Origin: a virus | Direction: 5' to 3' (one strand) | IMG/VR virus record: IMGVR_UViG_3300042402_001758 | Location: 62,001-126,000 of that record | Length of the DNA: 64,000 nucleotides | Part shown: positions 46,101 to 51,721 of the stretch, in pieces | How the letters are laid out: each line of letters opens with the position of its first letter | How positions within the stretch are numbered: position 1 is the stretch's first letter | Translations under genes and position numbers: made by a program | Notes under the pieces: model-generated | The model's database searches: none | What the model was told of the DNA's origin: nothing | What the model saw: the letters and a program-made list of their open reading frames with translations, nothing else

Positions 46101-46115
46101 ATCCATATTTGACAT
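31188..46115 (-). CDS. Giant virion structural protein (4975 aa)
   Basis: A single uninterrupted frame of 14.9 kb, nearly a quarter of the window. It follows gp6 with a shared base, the place where T4 has gp7, gp8, gp9 and gp10, so a baseplate-attached structural role is likely. Residues about 2240-2885 hold six FG-GAP-like repeats (for example FGYDVRLSADGGDTLVISAP, KYGYSIAVSNNNILVSAP), as in integrin-type beta propellers. Six CBM5/12-like units (YKLGDIVKFKEFYYSA, YSKGDVVYHRGGFWRYA, YYPGDVVY) occur at about 1520, 1780, 2277, 2438, 2565 and 2623. GXGY pairs (about 3280-3340 and 3650-3705) and a GTTDFTLIGAPSNEVG domain near the C-terminus follow. The mix suggests host-surface binding. Confidence 0.82.
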   Translation of the reverse strand: MSNMDQEEPGLPINNSGQRSSADLLPKYFRTAGNRKFLQSTLDQLIQPGSVKKLNGFIGRKNAKAVKSDDIFINASDSIRQNYQLEPAAVIQDDFNNINFFKDYIDYINQIKILGGEVSNHEKLNQQETYSWNPFIDWDKFVNFQNYYWLPYGPDSIKVAGQQEEIVSTYSVVLVDEGDNYAFLFSPDGLLRNPTLRLYRGQTYNFQVNAPNNPFSIKTSRIQGSTNRYNNGVTNNATSNGVITFTVPVNAPDVLFYVSENDVNAGGVFQVLDVEENTFLDLDKDILGKKTYTMINGISMSNGMKLKFIGRVTPEIYANGYWYVEGVGTEIKLIPESELEIISSYSDSKELLFDDIGFDNEPFSSASSFAGKKDYITISRGSADRNAWSRYNRWFHKDIIEFAAQSENQIPVFDQSLRANRPIIEFKNNIKLFNFGHKAKTTIDLIDNFTKDVFSTIEGSLGYNVDGVDLANGMRVLFTADPDRLVKDKIFKVNFINVVVPGRQFTFNASTQVDVDNNIISVSTPHNLSSSDQVVYLNNGNDSITGLVNRKIYYVYVIDTLRFQLFNDRLLTVPVDIFATGSEIHKFEVYNKLRRQINLVEEPDTDPIFNETILIKSGIANGGFMYWYDGTNWKYAQQKTSIGQPPLFDLFDENEVSYSDTSVYDSSTFQGNKVFSYKIGTGPVDSNLNFPLTYKNINNVGDIVFEFNLLNESFNYKVETQVKSKNTDVAYLRQIEDLSTYSYANGWTKTLVTNIQPIVRIFKNSGLVNDFPIDVYDDPNNLNDLEVRVYIDGIRLNKDKFSIQSNVVRKFVRLTTDVSITNVVTLKCFSSQTKNDKGHYDVPLNLQNNPLNDNVNEFTLGEVIDHVGSIVENLNQFSGEYPGDSNLRDLGNVSGYGTRFLQHSGPLNLALYHLGQKNFNIFKALEKARDDYGKFKRTFLVAASNTGIETEARLHVDYVLEKMSKDQASNKPYYLSDMFAYTVANRLEYVIEDARLKIYPMSNNFNLNSLSNNAVYLYINGEQLVHGRDYVFGDDVFITIIRDLYENDLLEIVEYESTDGSFCPATPTKLGLYPKFEPKKFIDDSYLEPKEVIQGHDGSITLAYGDYRDDMLLELEKRIFNNIKSSYDTSIFNVYEFIPGHSRDTVYSKEEFDTVLSRFFYQWTLLINEDYTQQTYWDRLNPFTFNYRGNFTPDGRDIPAFWRGVYQWLLDTDRPHTRPWECLGFSIEPSWWTEIYGPAPYTSDNRVLWDDIQQGIIREPGKPIRINSLFAKSVLQYGTPVDDQGNLLDPVNANFAQGPLKPTPEGYYVFGDQGPVEAAWRKSSFYPFSLIQALLLLQPNKVLASCYDISRTKRNFNNQLIYSETGLRIRLKDLVLPSTISQSNRIYAAGLVNYIVDFISSDLLSLVENYKSDLQRLTNKIGSKLGSFTSKTKLKLLLDSKSPTSTGGVFVPEENYNIFLNTSSPIKKVVYSGVIVTKYPDGYEIRGYDLDNPFFTYYPYRKTGSTIKVGGISESFADWAENKTYVAGKIVLYNGVYYRVKTTHETTDTFDSQLYAKLPRLPEIGGVEILLRDLWDYSTPLTLSYGTKLQTIQDVADFIQGYGEYLEQLGFVFEEFNNVLQTITNWKTSLQEFAFWTTQNWKEGSVLALSPAAQTLTFKSDLEVVNDIKDPFYGYKIYRVDGKLLDSSNLQVYRNKNEFYLDVKDSAQGIYGAVLYTIQKEHALIIDNSTLFNDVIYDLAPGYRQERIKVLGYVASEWFGGFDIPGFIYDEARINDWQIWTDYKLGDIVKFKEFYYSARKFILGSEEFNFEDWYRLDEKPESQLLSNWDYKADQFRDFYDLDTDNFDAEQQRLAQHLIGYQNRQYLENIIKDDVSQYKFYQGMIVEKGSQNVLNKLFDTLSADDQESLEFNEEWALRVGEFGASSAFEEIEFKLDENLFRLTPQPFELTNNINPSIVDYVIRQKSTDVYIKPVGYNNNPWPISDVKQFLRSAGFVRYNDVKLAIDTLDEILTQDIVDFIEGDYIWCAFDTVKNNYWNVYRLTNANINVERIQFSSSEFTVVCERIPNIQVGQYIGIDQNEKVNGFYKVKSIQGRSFTVDKDLTGIDLETEDSSALVIYKFTTSKIEDINFANEYLPPIIKTGELIWANNVGQGLRGVYENNKVYNRLSFETPDPELNLKFGLKVSSIKDGSLCAVTTANNQVTIFSKAVNDAKWTQTFVIDPPKYIFPDDIDGGAAFRAAQGFGYETAFTPDGEWLAIAAPLASRVRSGWEGDFTEGQSYDFGDAVRVRSTHWYAKRNILGDSAVNFKDDAPGPAFGSRNYDEFRFRQDWTPAYLINTDATKSPSALTEQGYVALYKRVGQGEFTLVHSFVSPEPTNNERFGSKISFAKQGNDYVLAISSPGYRNRGRVYMYRYGETETDSTVSFWKMDYNRFYVGAFSSFNQYYPGDIVLNPTNYQLYRCLAFQDPTPIETNPSAWQIITSSTSILGFFPQIVDDDIEIDNNVTFDSSYKLPPPLRNDAVEILFPGDEFGYDVRLSADGGDTLVISAPAADEFNYGNFKGKFKKTIIYSKGDVVYHRGGFWRYAVDSDTTPNEDEFVESEWEILNVTYEDSSYGYQGEFKLDGRYYPGDVVYVKNNATGKATLYQSIGNFIGDGSSGTDLDKSHEWRKLFPRTTNTGKVFVYKFDGSAYSLSQTLGADQALDINTEERFGESVAVSDNSDVIAVGSVLTDKITDDQGKVVIFKQQADVYYKQQDLYSQRAEPREKFGSYVDFMNNGETLVVFSANGDIENITTFDKANTTFDNAFLRIVDLQIDTGRIDIYDRYDVNYVYGESLATPYLEEDLQVNDLSDKYGYSIAVSNNNILVSAPLEDGIDTNVGKVYSYNKSTGKLSWSQKYKESKTPDATKIKKSYLYNRKTNALVSYLDVVDTIRGKIPGPADQEIKFKTYYDPATYSVASENLNVNDGAKWDEKHVGMLWWDLSRAKFIENSVGDVTYRSVNWNKLYKTASIDIYEWVSSKYLPSQWDELTGTEEGFAQGISGTTRYGDQSYSIKRRFDTITKTFVSTYYYWVKNPTLIPNVVGRSMSAIDVSQMIADPIGYGYPCLALTGTNSFSLSNVKNFLEDDRIVLNVQYWIINDLTKNAHSQWKIISEKPTAIIPREIESKWLDSLVGKDYQNRVLPDRKLPFKLKYGIESRPRQSMFSNRVEALKEFIEKTNSILEKLVIVDIADLTDLMSNDPEPSLISGIYDKIVDVDLELGLIGTSKLKTAAITLIITDGRITGAEIVNAGNGYVNAPYVKIVGNGKGAIVKTVISNGKVVGVDIIDSGYGYNNDTFAIIRSYSVLIKSDAVSLNKWAVVNWNDVKKEWLRVKTQAYDVTNFWEYIDWYDVGYNQYTPVDFVVENTYQLGFLESDIGSIVKVKNIGSGGWVLLEKYDNNVTIDYTKNYKVVARQNGTIKFKSSLYNFTNTTFGYDADLYDSLFYDNVAEQELKIIINTIKNKIFVEDLRVNYIQLFFSSLRYVFKEQFFVDWAIKTSFVNANHKAGYLQQKVSYNSDSLQDFEEYIKEVKPYRTKIREYVSSYTAVDRSQTSVTDFDLLPSIKNNLIVEPVKVKINDNDGSVEYFDPVVETYPWKFWLDNVGFNVQSIEISDPGSGYITRPVVRINGGFGSGAEAKAYINNGKLSRIDLISKGSGYLKAPEVIIDGGLAVGGTAAKAVAVIENSVVRSNKLSIKFDRITRNYYVTELEVTETFVGNNSRKQWPLKYSPNLTYNKTSVKINGVDVLKFDYALTSKKSTTRGYTSYSGLITFENAPRANAEIVVTYEKDFNHLSAADRINFYYDPQTGQLGKDLAQLMQGIDFGGVNITGLGFNINGGWDSLPWYSDGWDGFDAEFDDRIISVGDSTYSFYIGYVPESGQEINIYLNGKRLDDPYFDLYDGVTVQANGRKVAPAGTVMNTWVGNGIDDTILLPDGAGLNIKAGDKLIFRKNTSDGAYPGDLNELDTQLSGGNLAYITATGFAPDDILLDGEGFVTPAQSHAPEEIVPGHISDAVAIKMFRLPKSGSSTISFNNYIADGVTNTYSYGQIANSPSAIIVKYNELVLKQSVGYTVDHINRTISLIDSFGNSLVPVQGTLVSVAAFGFGSNSILDIGTTVSDGSTLDIITNAPWPRLQIDMLDTDALNRLGSVVIVAGIYVNYELFETDETYESPHRVGIRLAEAPLAGTDVHYILTGDSNYSLSTVYSYQIPIDGFAQNYTLPNNTVGINKPYENNVIVIKNGQVLTAGINTNYIMQDNQLVYTIPAYRSEAYSINPTQFFIYINGVELVNGVDYIFSSGTSTLSISKEKYIEGATLTLLDYTASDYFFIDTEITFIEQLYITDDVRVISFYNHDIEKIIRSYERFDISSSLVPGTSSYFEYTKLRGGSIKLFRTTRKDDYIWVIKNKRLLSHSIDFYLDDDLRTIKLADELVETDKLEVILFNDNNVQLGYGYMQFKDMLNRVHYKRIRKSKSTRLSSNLLQKDLTIQVKDGSVLSKPNAAKNLPGIIEINGERIEYFELNGNTLSQLRRGTLGTGTPEVHLVDSYIIDIGPSETIPYNDQHIVETFIGDGSGQEFILNYNPTVSTTDWYRDTIPLDFGRSDELDVFVGGYRLKKVPYQLYQDSNNYPYSPEGDSQFEADFSVNGTNKLRLTNAATENSKVVVIKKVGRVWEDAVDPTEIFRNVRPSIGDASFDVIKVNSNYSVKLRDTGTVYNNGDVIYLSGATLGGSSPENDITITVTDILVDRGRNTARSVKIYPGGSLFGSTFIVPGENYIIEFVGTTDFTLIGAPSNEVGVEFTATAAGTGSGTAFIVIPIAEPNEVIFTLATGVASILWVDKYFIGNGGSGYIRSVDNTGVTGTFTVELDNPLANKKSISATEWAIYPYKDPRKSIVQFTYTGIGLENGFVCKSLSESNNSIADFLKNTETVFPTYITDQNDTSE
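37470..39390 (-). repeat. Six FG-GAP-like repeats interleaved with CBM5/12-like units
   Basis: Within the giant gene, FG-GAP-like repeats fall at about residues 2242-2262, 2377-2412, 2525-2552, 2708-2745, 2765-2790 and 2848-2882. Between them sit YXXGDXV...Y carbohydrate-binding-like units ending in Trp. The repeats are protein-level only; I see no long nucleotide identity between them, so they are old. Confidence 0.6.
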
Positions 46116-49100
46116 TAACTATTCTCCGCACTGGTAATCATTTGTTGGCCTGCTACTGTTGAACTTGCAGATATAGCCCCTGATGCTTTAAGTTTATTAG
46201 CAGTAATTGTAGAAATTATTTCTATGTCATTTACAGTTGCGCCACTTATAAAGATTTGATCTTTTTCTGATCTTATTTCATATAATGCACCAAAACTACT
46301 CGAGTCCTTTTTAGGAACAATAATAAAATTTACAATATTAGGACTTAATCTTCTCATAACATAAGTTGATAATTCTGAGAAATAGAAGTTGTCACCGAAC
46401 TCCCAGTTTTCAAGAGCAAAAAATTCGTTAATAGAATTTAATACAGATGCTTTTGCATCATTATCAGTAATAACTAAATCTGGATTTTTTACAACTTTAA
46501 AAGTTGCTTGAACATCTGTTGTTGCTTTTTCTCCAAACAACACTTTATATTTTACAGGATGATAAATGATTTCATCACTTATTGTTTTAATCTTATTCAA
46601 CTCAGGCGATAATAAATTATATAAACTATCTGAACTTTGAGGTAACGGTTCTTGTGAAATCACTCCAGTTAACCATTGTCTAAAATTTTCATCATATCGT
46701 TTAGTTAATATATAGATATCAACAATGTTACTTACACCTGGATCGATTCTAGACTCAAAATCTGCATTATGTATATACTGAAACTTTATACCTGCTCTTC
46801 CTACATATGCTTTGTAATCTAAACTTATTATTAATAAATTCTGAGATTTATTAAACTTCTTTACCACATCTGTAGCAATAAAATAAAAATATTGACCGTC
46901 GTTGTACTGACTGCTATTAAAACCATTTTCTGAATTCAAGATAATAACTTTACCGTTATTTTCTACCCAACGATAATCTTCTTGACCTTGAGCGAGTTCA
47001 TAGCGTTCAAGAATAATATAACGAGAAGATGGTGTTACATTAGGTGCTACAATTTCATCAAATATTTGAGGATTATCAACAACGCCGTCGTCGTCAACAT
47101 CATTAAATGTAATCTGAATCTTTTTTGTATCTACGTATCCGTCAATGCCTCTAAACTCTTCTAAAATTTCCCATTCTTTATCAAAAGTATATGGTATTAA
47201 TCCAGAAGAATCAGAAGTTAGTCCAACTGAATTAGGATCTGTGTTGATACTTAACACTTTAATTTTATCTTTGACCACTGTATTACTTCTAGTGTCATAA
47301 ATTTTGTCGCTGGCGTCAAAGTAAAATCTTACCTGTTTGTCGCTTTCAAAAATGTATCTTAGCTGTCTACTCTTAACTGTATAATATTCTGTATCTGTTG
47401 AAAATAAAATTAACCAACTTGAGTCTAATTGTTGATTGCTGTTGTCGCCCTGTTGACCTAAACTAAAATTATCTACAATGTTTAAATCTACTTCAAATAC
47501 TATTTTCCAAGAAAAAGAGTCAATGTCGTAGCGTAAACCAAACGGTTTATCCGAAAAGACTAAATCTATCATAGTAGATATTGTACTTTGATCCAGATAA
47601 GTGACCCACGTAGGAATAAGTTGATATAAAATTGCATTTGAAGGTATTACATCATTTAAAATAATTGGACCTGACCCGTCAGACAGTTCGCCTGTACTGT
47701 TGCCTGTGCCGTCGCCCGCAACTTTTACTATTTTTGACCAAATACTAGTAGTACTGTTAGGAGTCACAGGATTTCCTTGTACTAGTGCATTATTATTATT
47801 TCTATCAAAATAATATCCGTCTGGGGCTCTGAATTCTACTAATGCTCCTGCTGTGATGTATCTAAGCAACGTGTTTGTAAAAGATCCTACTTTATATGTA
47901 AATGCTAGTTCGTTATCTCCAATGTATCCTGTAGATTGATTAGTGTCGCTGGATTTAGAATACCATGCAACATTTAAGCTGAGAATAACTATCTTAAAAA
48001 ATTTAGAATAATAAAAATCTCTTAACGAACGTCGATTTAACAAATCAGTGATTTGATTATAAATTATTCCTTCAATATCAGTTCTAGTTACATAATTAAA
48101 TTTAAAACTTTCAGTAAATTCTTCTCTATACACTATACCATCATCTGCGAACAAATTAGTTTTACTATATTTTCCCGTAGGGTCAACTAAGTCAAAGTAT
48201 CTACTGATTCCACTGGAGCTTCTGTTTACTGCTTTAACCTTGACTACTTCTTGATTTACGCTAAGAGGACTGATGTTATAATCCTCAGCAGTAATCATTC
48301 TATTTTGTGTATAATATACAGCTGGGGCTCTAGACTTAATATTATCGTTAGTTTCTGTTTCGCTAGAGTTGTTAACTGCTGATTGTAAATTTAAAGTAAT
48401 AGTTAAAGTTTCCAATCTTCCTACGTTAGAAAAATATGGAATTTCTAAATTTACATTTCTAATATCTCTTGGATTAATTGTGTAGCTTAAAGCATTGCTA
48501 ACACGATAATAAGCTCTAAAAGTTCCTAACGGTAAGGTACCAAATGTTCCGTCACTGAAAACTAAACTTACTCTGTCTCCTGCTCTAGTAATATCACCGT
48601 ATATATTTCTTATAGATTTAGATAGACTATTATAAATTATGTTATTGCCTTCTAAACTTGGAACTTTTTTCCAATATTCCGATTCTAATCCATTCTGATC
48701 TAGACGATATAACCAAACGTCACTGTTATTAATGTTGACTGCATCTATATCCACCGTCTCATTAGTGCCTGGTTGATCAATTGTAAAAGTTCCTTGATTA
48801 AGAATACCTTGTCTAAAATGCAGAAAAAAACCAGTGTTAGGACTGGCATTACCTTTTCCATCATTTCTGTATATAAACGCTAATCTATTTCCTTGAGCAG
48901 GAGGCTCTTCATAAATTTCGTCAGCATCTCTAAAAGACGTAGATACAATTTCGAACACCATGTTTCTGCCATCGACTGCTTTGGTAAAGGTATAGACTGG
49001 AACATCTGAATTAGCAGATTGTAATCTATATTGCTCAGAAGGAATGCTATAAACTGTTTTTTTGTCTACAGGATTGCCAAACTGTGCTGAAAAAGGCAGC

Positions 49101-49588
49101 GCACCATTTAAAACTCTAATAAACTGATCGTACCAATCTGGGTTGGCTAAATCATTCCATACAATTACTTGCCCTGATAGATTGCGACCATTACTATCTA
49201 AAATGGTTTCGGTAGTAGATATTGTGGTGAATTTTAATAGGCCGCTGGCACAAATATTTCTTTTAGAATTATATCCTAATAGCCTTGCTAGACGTAGTAC
49301 ACTTTCTCTACGTTCAGCAAGTTCTAAAAAATTGTCTCTTGCGTTGAGATCGGTCCTAAAACTGATACTCTGACCTGTAAATGCTATTAGGTCTATAAGA
49401 GCTAAAAATTCGCTTGATTCAATATAATCGTTAAAATCTTCAGGATAATTTTCTCTAATATAGTTAATCATTACTCTGCGAAGATTTTCAAAATCGTAAC
49501 TTTGAAAATCAGCATTCTGGAAAGTTTGGTAAATTCTTTTCCAATCTTCTGCTACTAAAAGTCTATTTTGTCTATCAGTTGCTGACAT
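46115..49588 (-). CDS. Baseplate wedge protein, gp6-like
   Basis: A 1157-residue protein in the gp6 place, directly after gp25 and before the giant gene. The N-terminus has FENLRRVMINYIRENYPEDF and SSEFLALIDLIAFTGQSISF, typical of T4-like gp6/baseplate J family proteins; later PAVYYTQNRMITAEDYN is the J-family core, and the C-terminal FALENWEFGDNFYFSEL with VNFIIVPKK completes the pattern. gp6 forms the ring that ties wedges together. T4 gp6 is 660 residues; here an extra 500 residues lie mostly in the middle. A GATAAATA box lies upstream. Confidence 0.85.
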   Translation of the reverse strand: MSATDRQNRLLVAEDWKRIYQTFQNADFQSYDFENLRRVMINYIRENYPEDFNDYIESSEFLALIDLIAFTGQSISFRTDLNARDNFLELAERRESVLRLARLLGYNSKRNICASGLLKFTTISTTETILDSNGRNLSGQVIVWNDLANPDWYDQFIRVLNGALPFSAQFGNPVDKKTVYSIPSEQYRLQSANSDVPVYTFTKAVDGRNMVFEIVSTSFRDADEIYEEPPAQGNRLAFIYRNDGKGNASPNTGFFLHFRQGILNQGTFTIDQPGTNETVDIDAVNINNSDVWLYRLDQNGLESEYWKKVPSLEGNNIIYNSLSKSIRNIYGDITRAGDRVSLVFSDGTFGTLPLGTFRAYYRVSNALSYTINPRDIRNVNLEIPYFSNVGRLETLTITLNLQSAVNNSSETETNDNIKSRAPAVYYTQNRMITAEDYNISPLSVNQEVVKVKAVNRSSSGISRYFDLVDPTGKYSKTNLFADDGIVYREEFTESFKFNYVTRTDIEGIIYNQITDLLNRRSLRDFYYSKFFKIVILSLNVAWYSKSSDTNQSTGYIGDNELAFTYKVGSFTNTLLRYITAGALVEFRAPDGYYFDRNNNNALVQGNPVTPNSTTSIWSKIVKVAGDGTGNSTGELSDGSGPIILNDVIPSNAILYQLIPTWVTYLDQSTISTMIDLVFSDKPFGLRYDIDSFSWKIVFEVDLNIVDNFSLGQQGDNSNQQLDSSWLILFSTDTEYYTVKSRQLRYIFESDKQVRFYFDASDKIYDTRSNTVVKDKIKVLSINTDPNSVGLTSDSSGLIPYTFDKEWEILEEFRGIDGYVDTKKIQITFNDVDDDGVVDNPQIFDEIVAPNVTPSSRYIILERYELAQGQEDYRWVENNGKVIILNSENGFNSSQYNDGQYFYFIATDVVKKFNKSQNLLIISLDYKAYVGRAGIKFQYIHNADFESRIDPGVSNIVDIYILTKRYDENFRQWLTGVISQEPLPQSSDSLYNLLSPELNKIKTISDEIIYHPVKYKVLFGEKATTDVQATFKVVKNPDLVITDNDAKASVLNSINEFFALENWEFGDNFYFSELSTYVMRRLSPNIVNFIIVPKKDSSSFGALYEIRSEKDQIFISGATVNDIEIISTITANKLKASGAISASSTVAGQQMITSAENS

Positions 49589-49609
49589 ACATTTTTCCCA
49601 TATAACTAA

Positions 49610-49617
49610 TATTTATC
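49610..49617 (-). promoter_or_regulatory. Late-promoter-like box GATAAATA
   Basis: On the - strand, about 22 bases before the gp6 start at 49588, within the 53-base gap after gp25. One mismatch from TATAAATA; among the best-placed late boxes in the window. Confidence 0.5.
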
Positions 49618-49641
49618 GAAAGTTAAAATGTGCGTAGTTTA

Positions 49642-50082
49642 TTAAAATAAATTATTATCTCTATCAAATCTTAATTGTAAAGCTTCGCTAATGTTATATG
49701 GCAAATATGTTAATACACATTCAATTTGAATTCCACTTTCGTACGAAGTTACTATTACATCTTCGGCAGCTACCCTAGGATCATAATTAACAATTGTTTC
49801 TACATTTCTTCTAATTAAATTTTTTAAATCATCAGTAAGAGGTTCGAATATAACGTCCCAAATAATTGTACCAAATTCAGGATTTTCCAATTTTTCCCCC
49901 TGTCTTATATTAAAATGATTTAAAATATCTTGCTTTATTAGAGCGAAATCATATAAAGAAAAGCTGTTAGCTTCTGAAGATACTGAACTAAACCCTTTAT
50001 AAGTTCTAGTTCCTGGTATCTTTTGTTCTTGATTAAGTCCTTTAATAATAACTTTTTCGTAAAGTTTAGAGTTAGCAGTCAT
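49642..50082 (-). CDS. Baseplate wedge protein gp25
   Basis: A 146-residue member of the gp25/GPW family. The signature block IRQGEKLENPEFGTIIWDVI followed by FEPLTDDLKNLIRR contains the family's EPR/NPEFG-type core, and length matches T4 gp25 (132). gp25 seeds sheath assembly at the baseplate. It sits between the gp5-like spike and gp6, as in T4-like phages. Confidence 0.9.
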   Translation of the reverse strand: MTANSKLYEKVIIKGLNQEQKIPGTRTYKGFSSVSSEANSFSLYDFALIKQDILNHFNIRQGEKLENPEFGTIIWDVIFEPLTDDLKNLIRRNVETIVNYDPRVAAEDVIVTSYESGIQIECVLTYLPYNISEALQLRFDRDNNLF

Positions 50083-50093
50083 AATATAATTCC

Positions 50094-51710
50094 TTATTCT
50101 TGTGATTTAATTTTTTCAAACGTATCAATTACTGTAGAATACTTTTTCCAATATGTTGCTGGCTCTTGTAAATCCGTGGATTCACCTTCGTACCTTCCAG
50201 CTGAATCTCTATCAGTTTTTTCTGGTTTATATTTTACAGGATCTAAATTTTCATGTTGAGGATAAGGTTCGCTGGTAGGCAATCTACGCATAATAGTGCT
50301 TATCTTTATTCCTGTATCCTGCGGAAGAACATGAGTTTTTAATTGTTTTGGCAATCCTGCGGTGGCTGCGGTAGCTGCGGCTGGGCCGTTCATGTCAATA
50401 CGGGTAGCTGTTTCTACAATGGTCTTGGCTCTAGTATGATTAGCTTCTCCTGATGTTTGATAGTTGTGGCCGGTAATGTTTAAATCAAAGTTTCCTTGAA
50501 TTTTTTCTTTAACATTTCCTACTACTGTTTCGTCTACATTCTTCTTAATATGAATTTTTTGATTTTCATCTACTATTAACACTGAATCTTTATTCACGTG
50601 TGTGTGCATTTCTCCGGCTACTTTAGTGTTAAAATTGCGACCGGCTTGTAAATTGATATCACGATCTGCATAAAAATTCAAATCTTGTTTAGTTCTTACG
50701 CTAATACTATCTTCAGAAAATATGTCAATTTTTCCATCACTAGTTAATTCTATCCAAGCTGTTCCTCTAGCATTGCCTATATAAATTAAATCTTCTGAAT
50801 TATGTAATAAAATTTGATGGCCTGTACGTGTTCGTATTCTAATTAATTCGTTATGAGGTCTAGTAACATCTCCGGTAGTTTCTTTGTTTTCAACAGATGC
50901 GTATTCAGGAGGCCCTTTAGAAGGATCTGTTTTCCGTAAAAATTTGTCATCTCCGTCGTCCATGACAAAAGTAGAGCCTCCTAACCTACTTACTGGAAAA
51001 TTAGAAATTTTATGTTCAGCTTTACCTACTTTACCTCGTTTAGATGAAGATCTTTTATCGAGTGGCCCTGGAGTACTAATTCCCACAACATGACTAGGAG
51101 TTTCTCTTCTAGCAGAACTTGAAGTTATTCCTCGTATGTCATCTCTTAATAAGCCTTGTTCAGACAATACTGTAGCGAAAGGGTGTTCTGGTTTAGGAAT
51201 TTTTGTAGGATCTTGAGTAGATATTCTTGCAACTTTATTATACTCAGCAACAGGCACACGCTCGGCTTGGCCAGAAACTTTAAACTTAGTAGCTGCTATA
51301 CCAGGTATCATAAAGTTTGAATTTTCGTGTTGTACGCAACCTATCCAAAATCCGTTACTTGCGGAACCGCCGACAAAGATTACAAGAACAAGTGTTCCTG
51401 GTTCAGGAGGAACGAACCACATTCCATGACTTTTTTGAGTGTTATTAAAATCTTCAGGACTTTGTGTTACAAAATCTATATCAGTTATTCCGTAATAAGG
51501 ATTAAGATACTTCACTGTTCTTGTTTGTCCTGCAACCGCAGGATCATTTCCTACTTCTCTTAATATTTGTACTTGAAGAGATCCCATGTAAGTAGGATCA
51601 ACATTACTAATAACCTTAGCTATAAATGGTCCTGGATTGACCGGGTTACTGGTAATACTTGGTCTGAATTCTTCGCTACTATTTTCTTTAGTGTATGATG
51701 ATGACGTCAT
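50094..51710 (-). CDS. Baseplate spike/hub protein, gp5-like, without lysozyme domain
   Basis: A 538-residue protein. Residues about 25-140 form a gp5/VgrG-type OB fold (FIAKVISNVDPTYMGSLQVQ; HGMWFVPPEPGTLVLVIFVG, then NGFWIGCVQ). Residues about 320-450 have a short-strand beta-helix pattern (DLNFYADRDINLQAGRNFNT, GNVKEKIQGNFDLNITG) as in the gp5 needle. T4 gp5 carries a lysozyme between these parts; here that space holds a Gly/Arg/Lys-rich linker with no lysozyme motif, so cell-wall digestion must come from elsewhere. Confidence 0.8.
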   Translation of the reverse strand: MTSSSYTKENSSEEFRPSITSNPVNPGPFIAKVISNVDPTYMGSLQVQILREVGNDPAVAGQTRTVKYLNPYYGITDIDFVTQSPEDFNNTQKSHGMWFVPPEPGTLVLVIFVGGSASNGFWIGCVQHENSNFMIPGIAATKFKVSGQAERVPVAEYNKVARISTQDPTKIPKPEHPFATVLSEQGLLRDDIRGITSSSARRETPSHVVGISTPGPLDKRSSSKRGKVGKAEHKISNFPVSRLGGSTFVMDDGDDKFLRKTDPSKGPPEYASVENKETTGDVTRPHNELIRIRTRTGHQILLHNSEDLIYIGNARGTAWIELTSDGKIDIFSEDSISVRTKQDLNFYADRDINLQAGRNFNTKVAGEMHTHVNKDSVLIVDENQKIHIKKNVDETVVGNVKEKIQGNFDLNITGHNYQTSGEANHTRAKTIVETATRIDMNGPAAATAATAGLPKQLKTHVLPQDTGIKISTIMRRLPTSEPYPQHENLDPVKYKPEKTDRDSAGRYEGESTDLQEPATYWKKYSTVIDTFEKIKSQE

Positions 51711-51721
51711 TTAGATTACCT

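Noticed and set aside
31188-46115. Giant frame as a joining error or a shadow
   Set aside because: No stop in 14.9 kb of AT-rich DNA, ordinary protein composition throughout, and a one-base overlap with gp6 all support a real gene.
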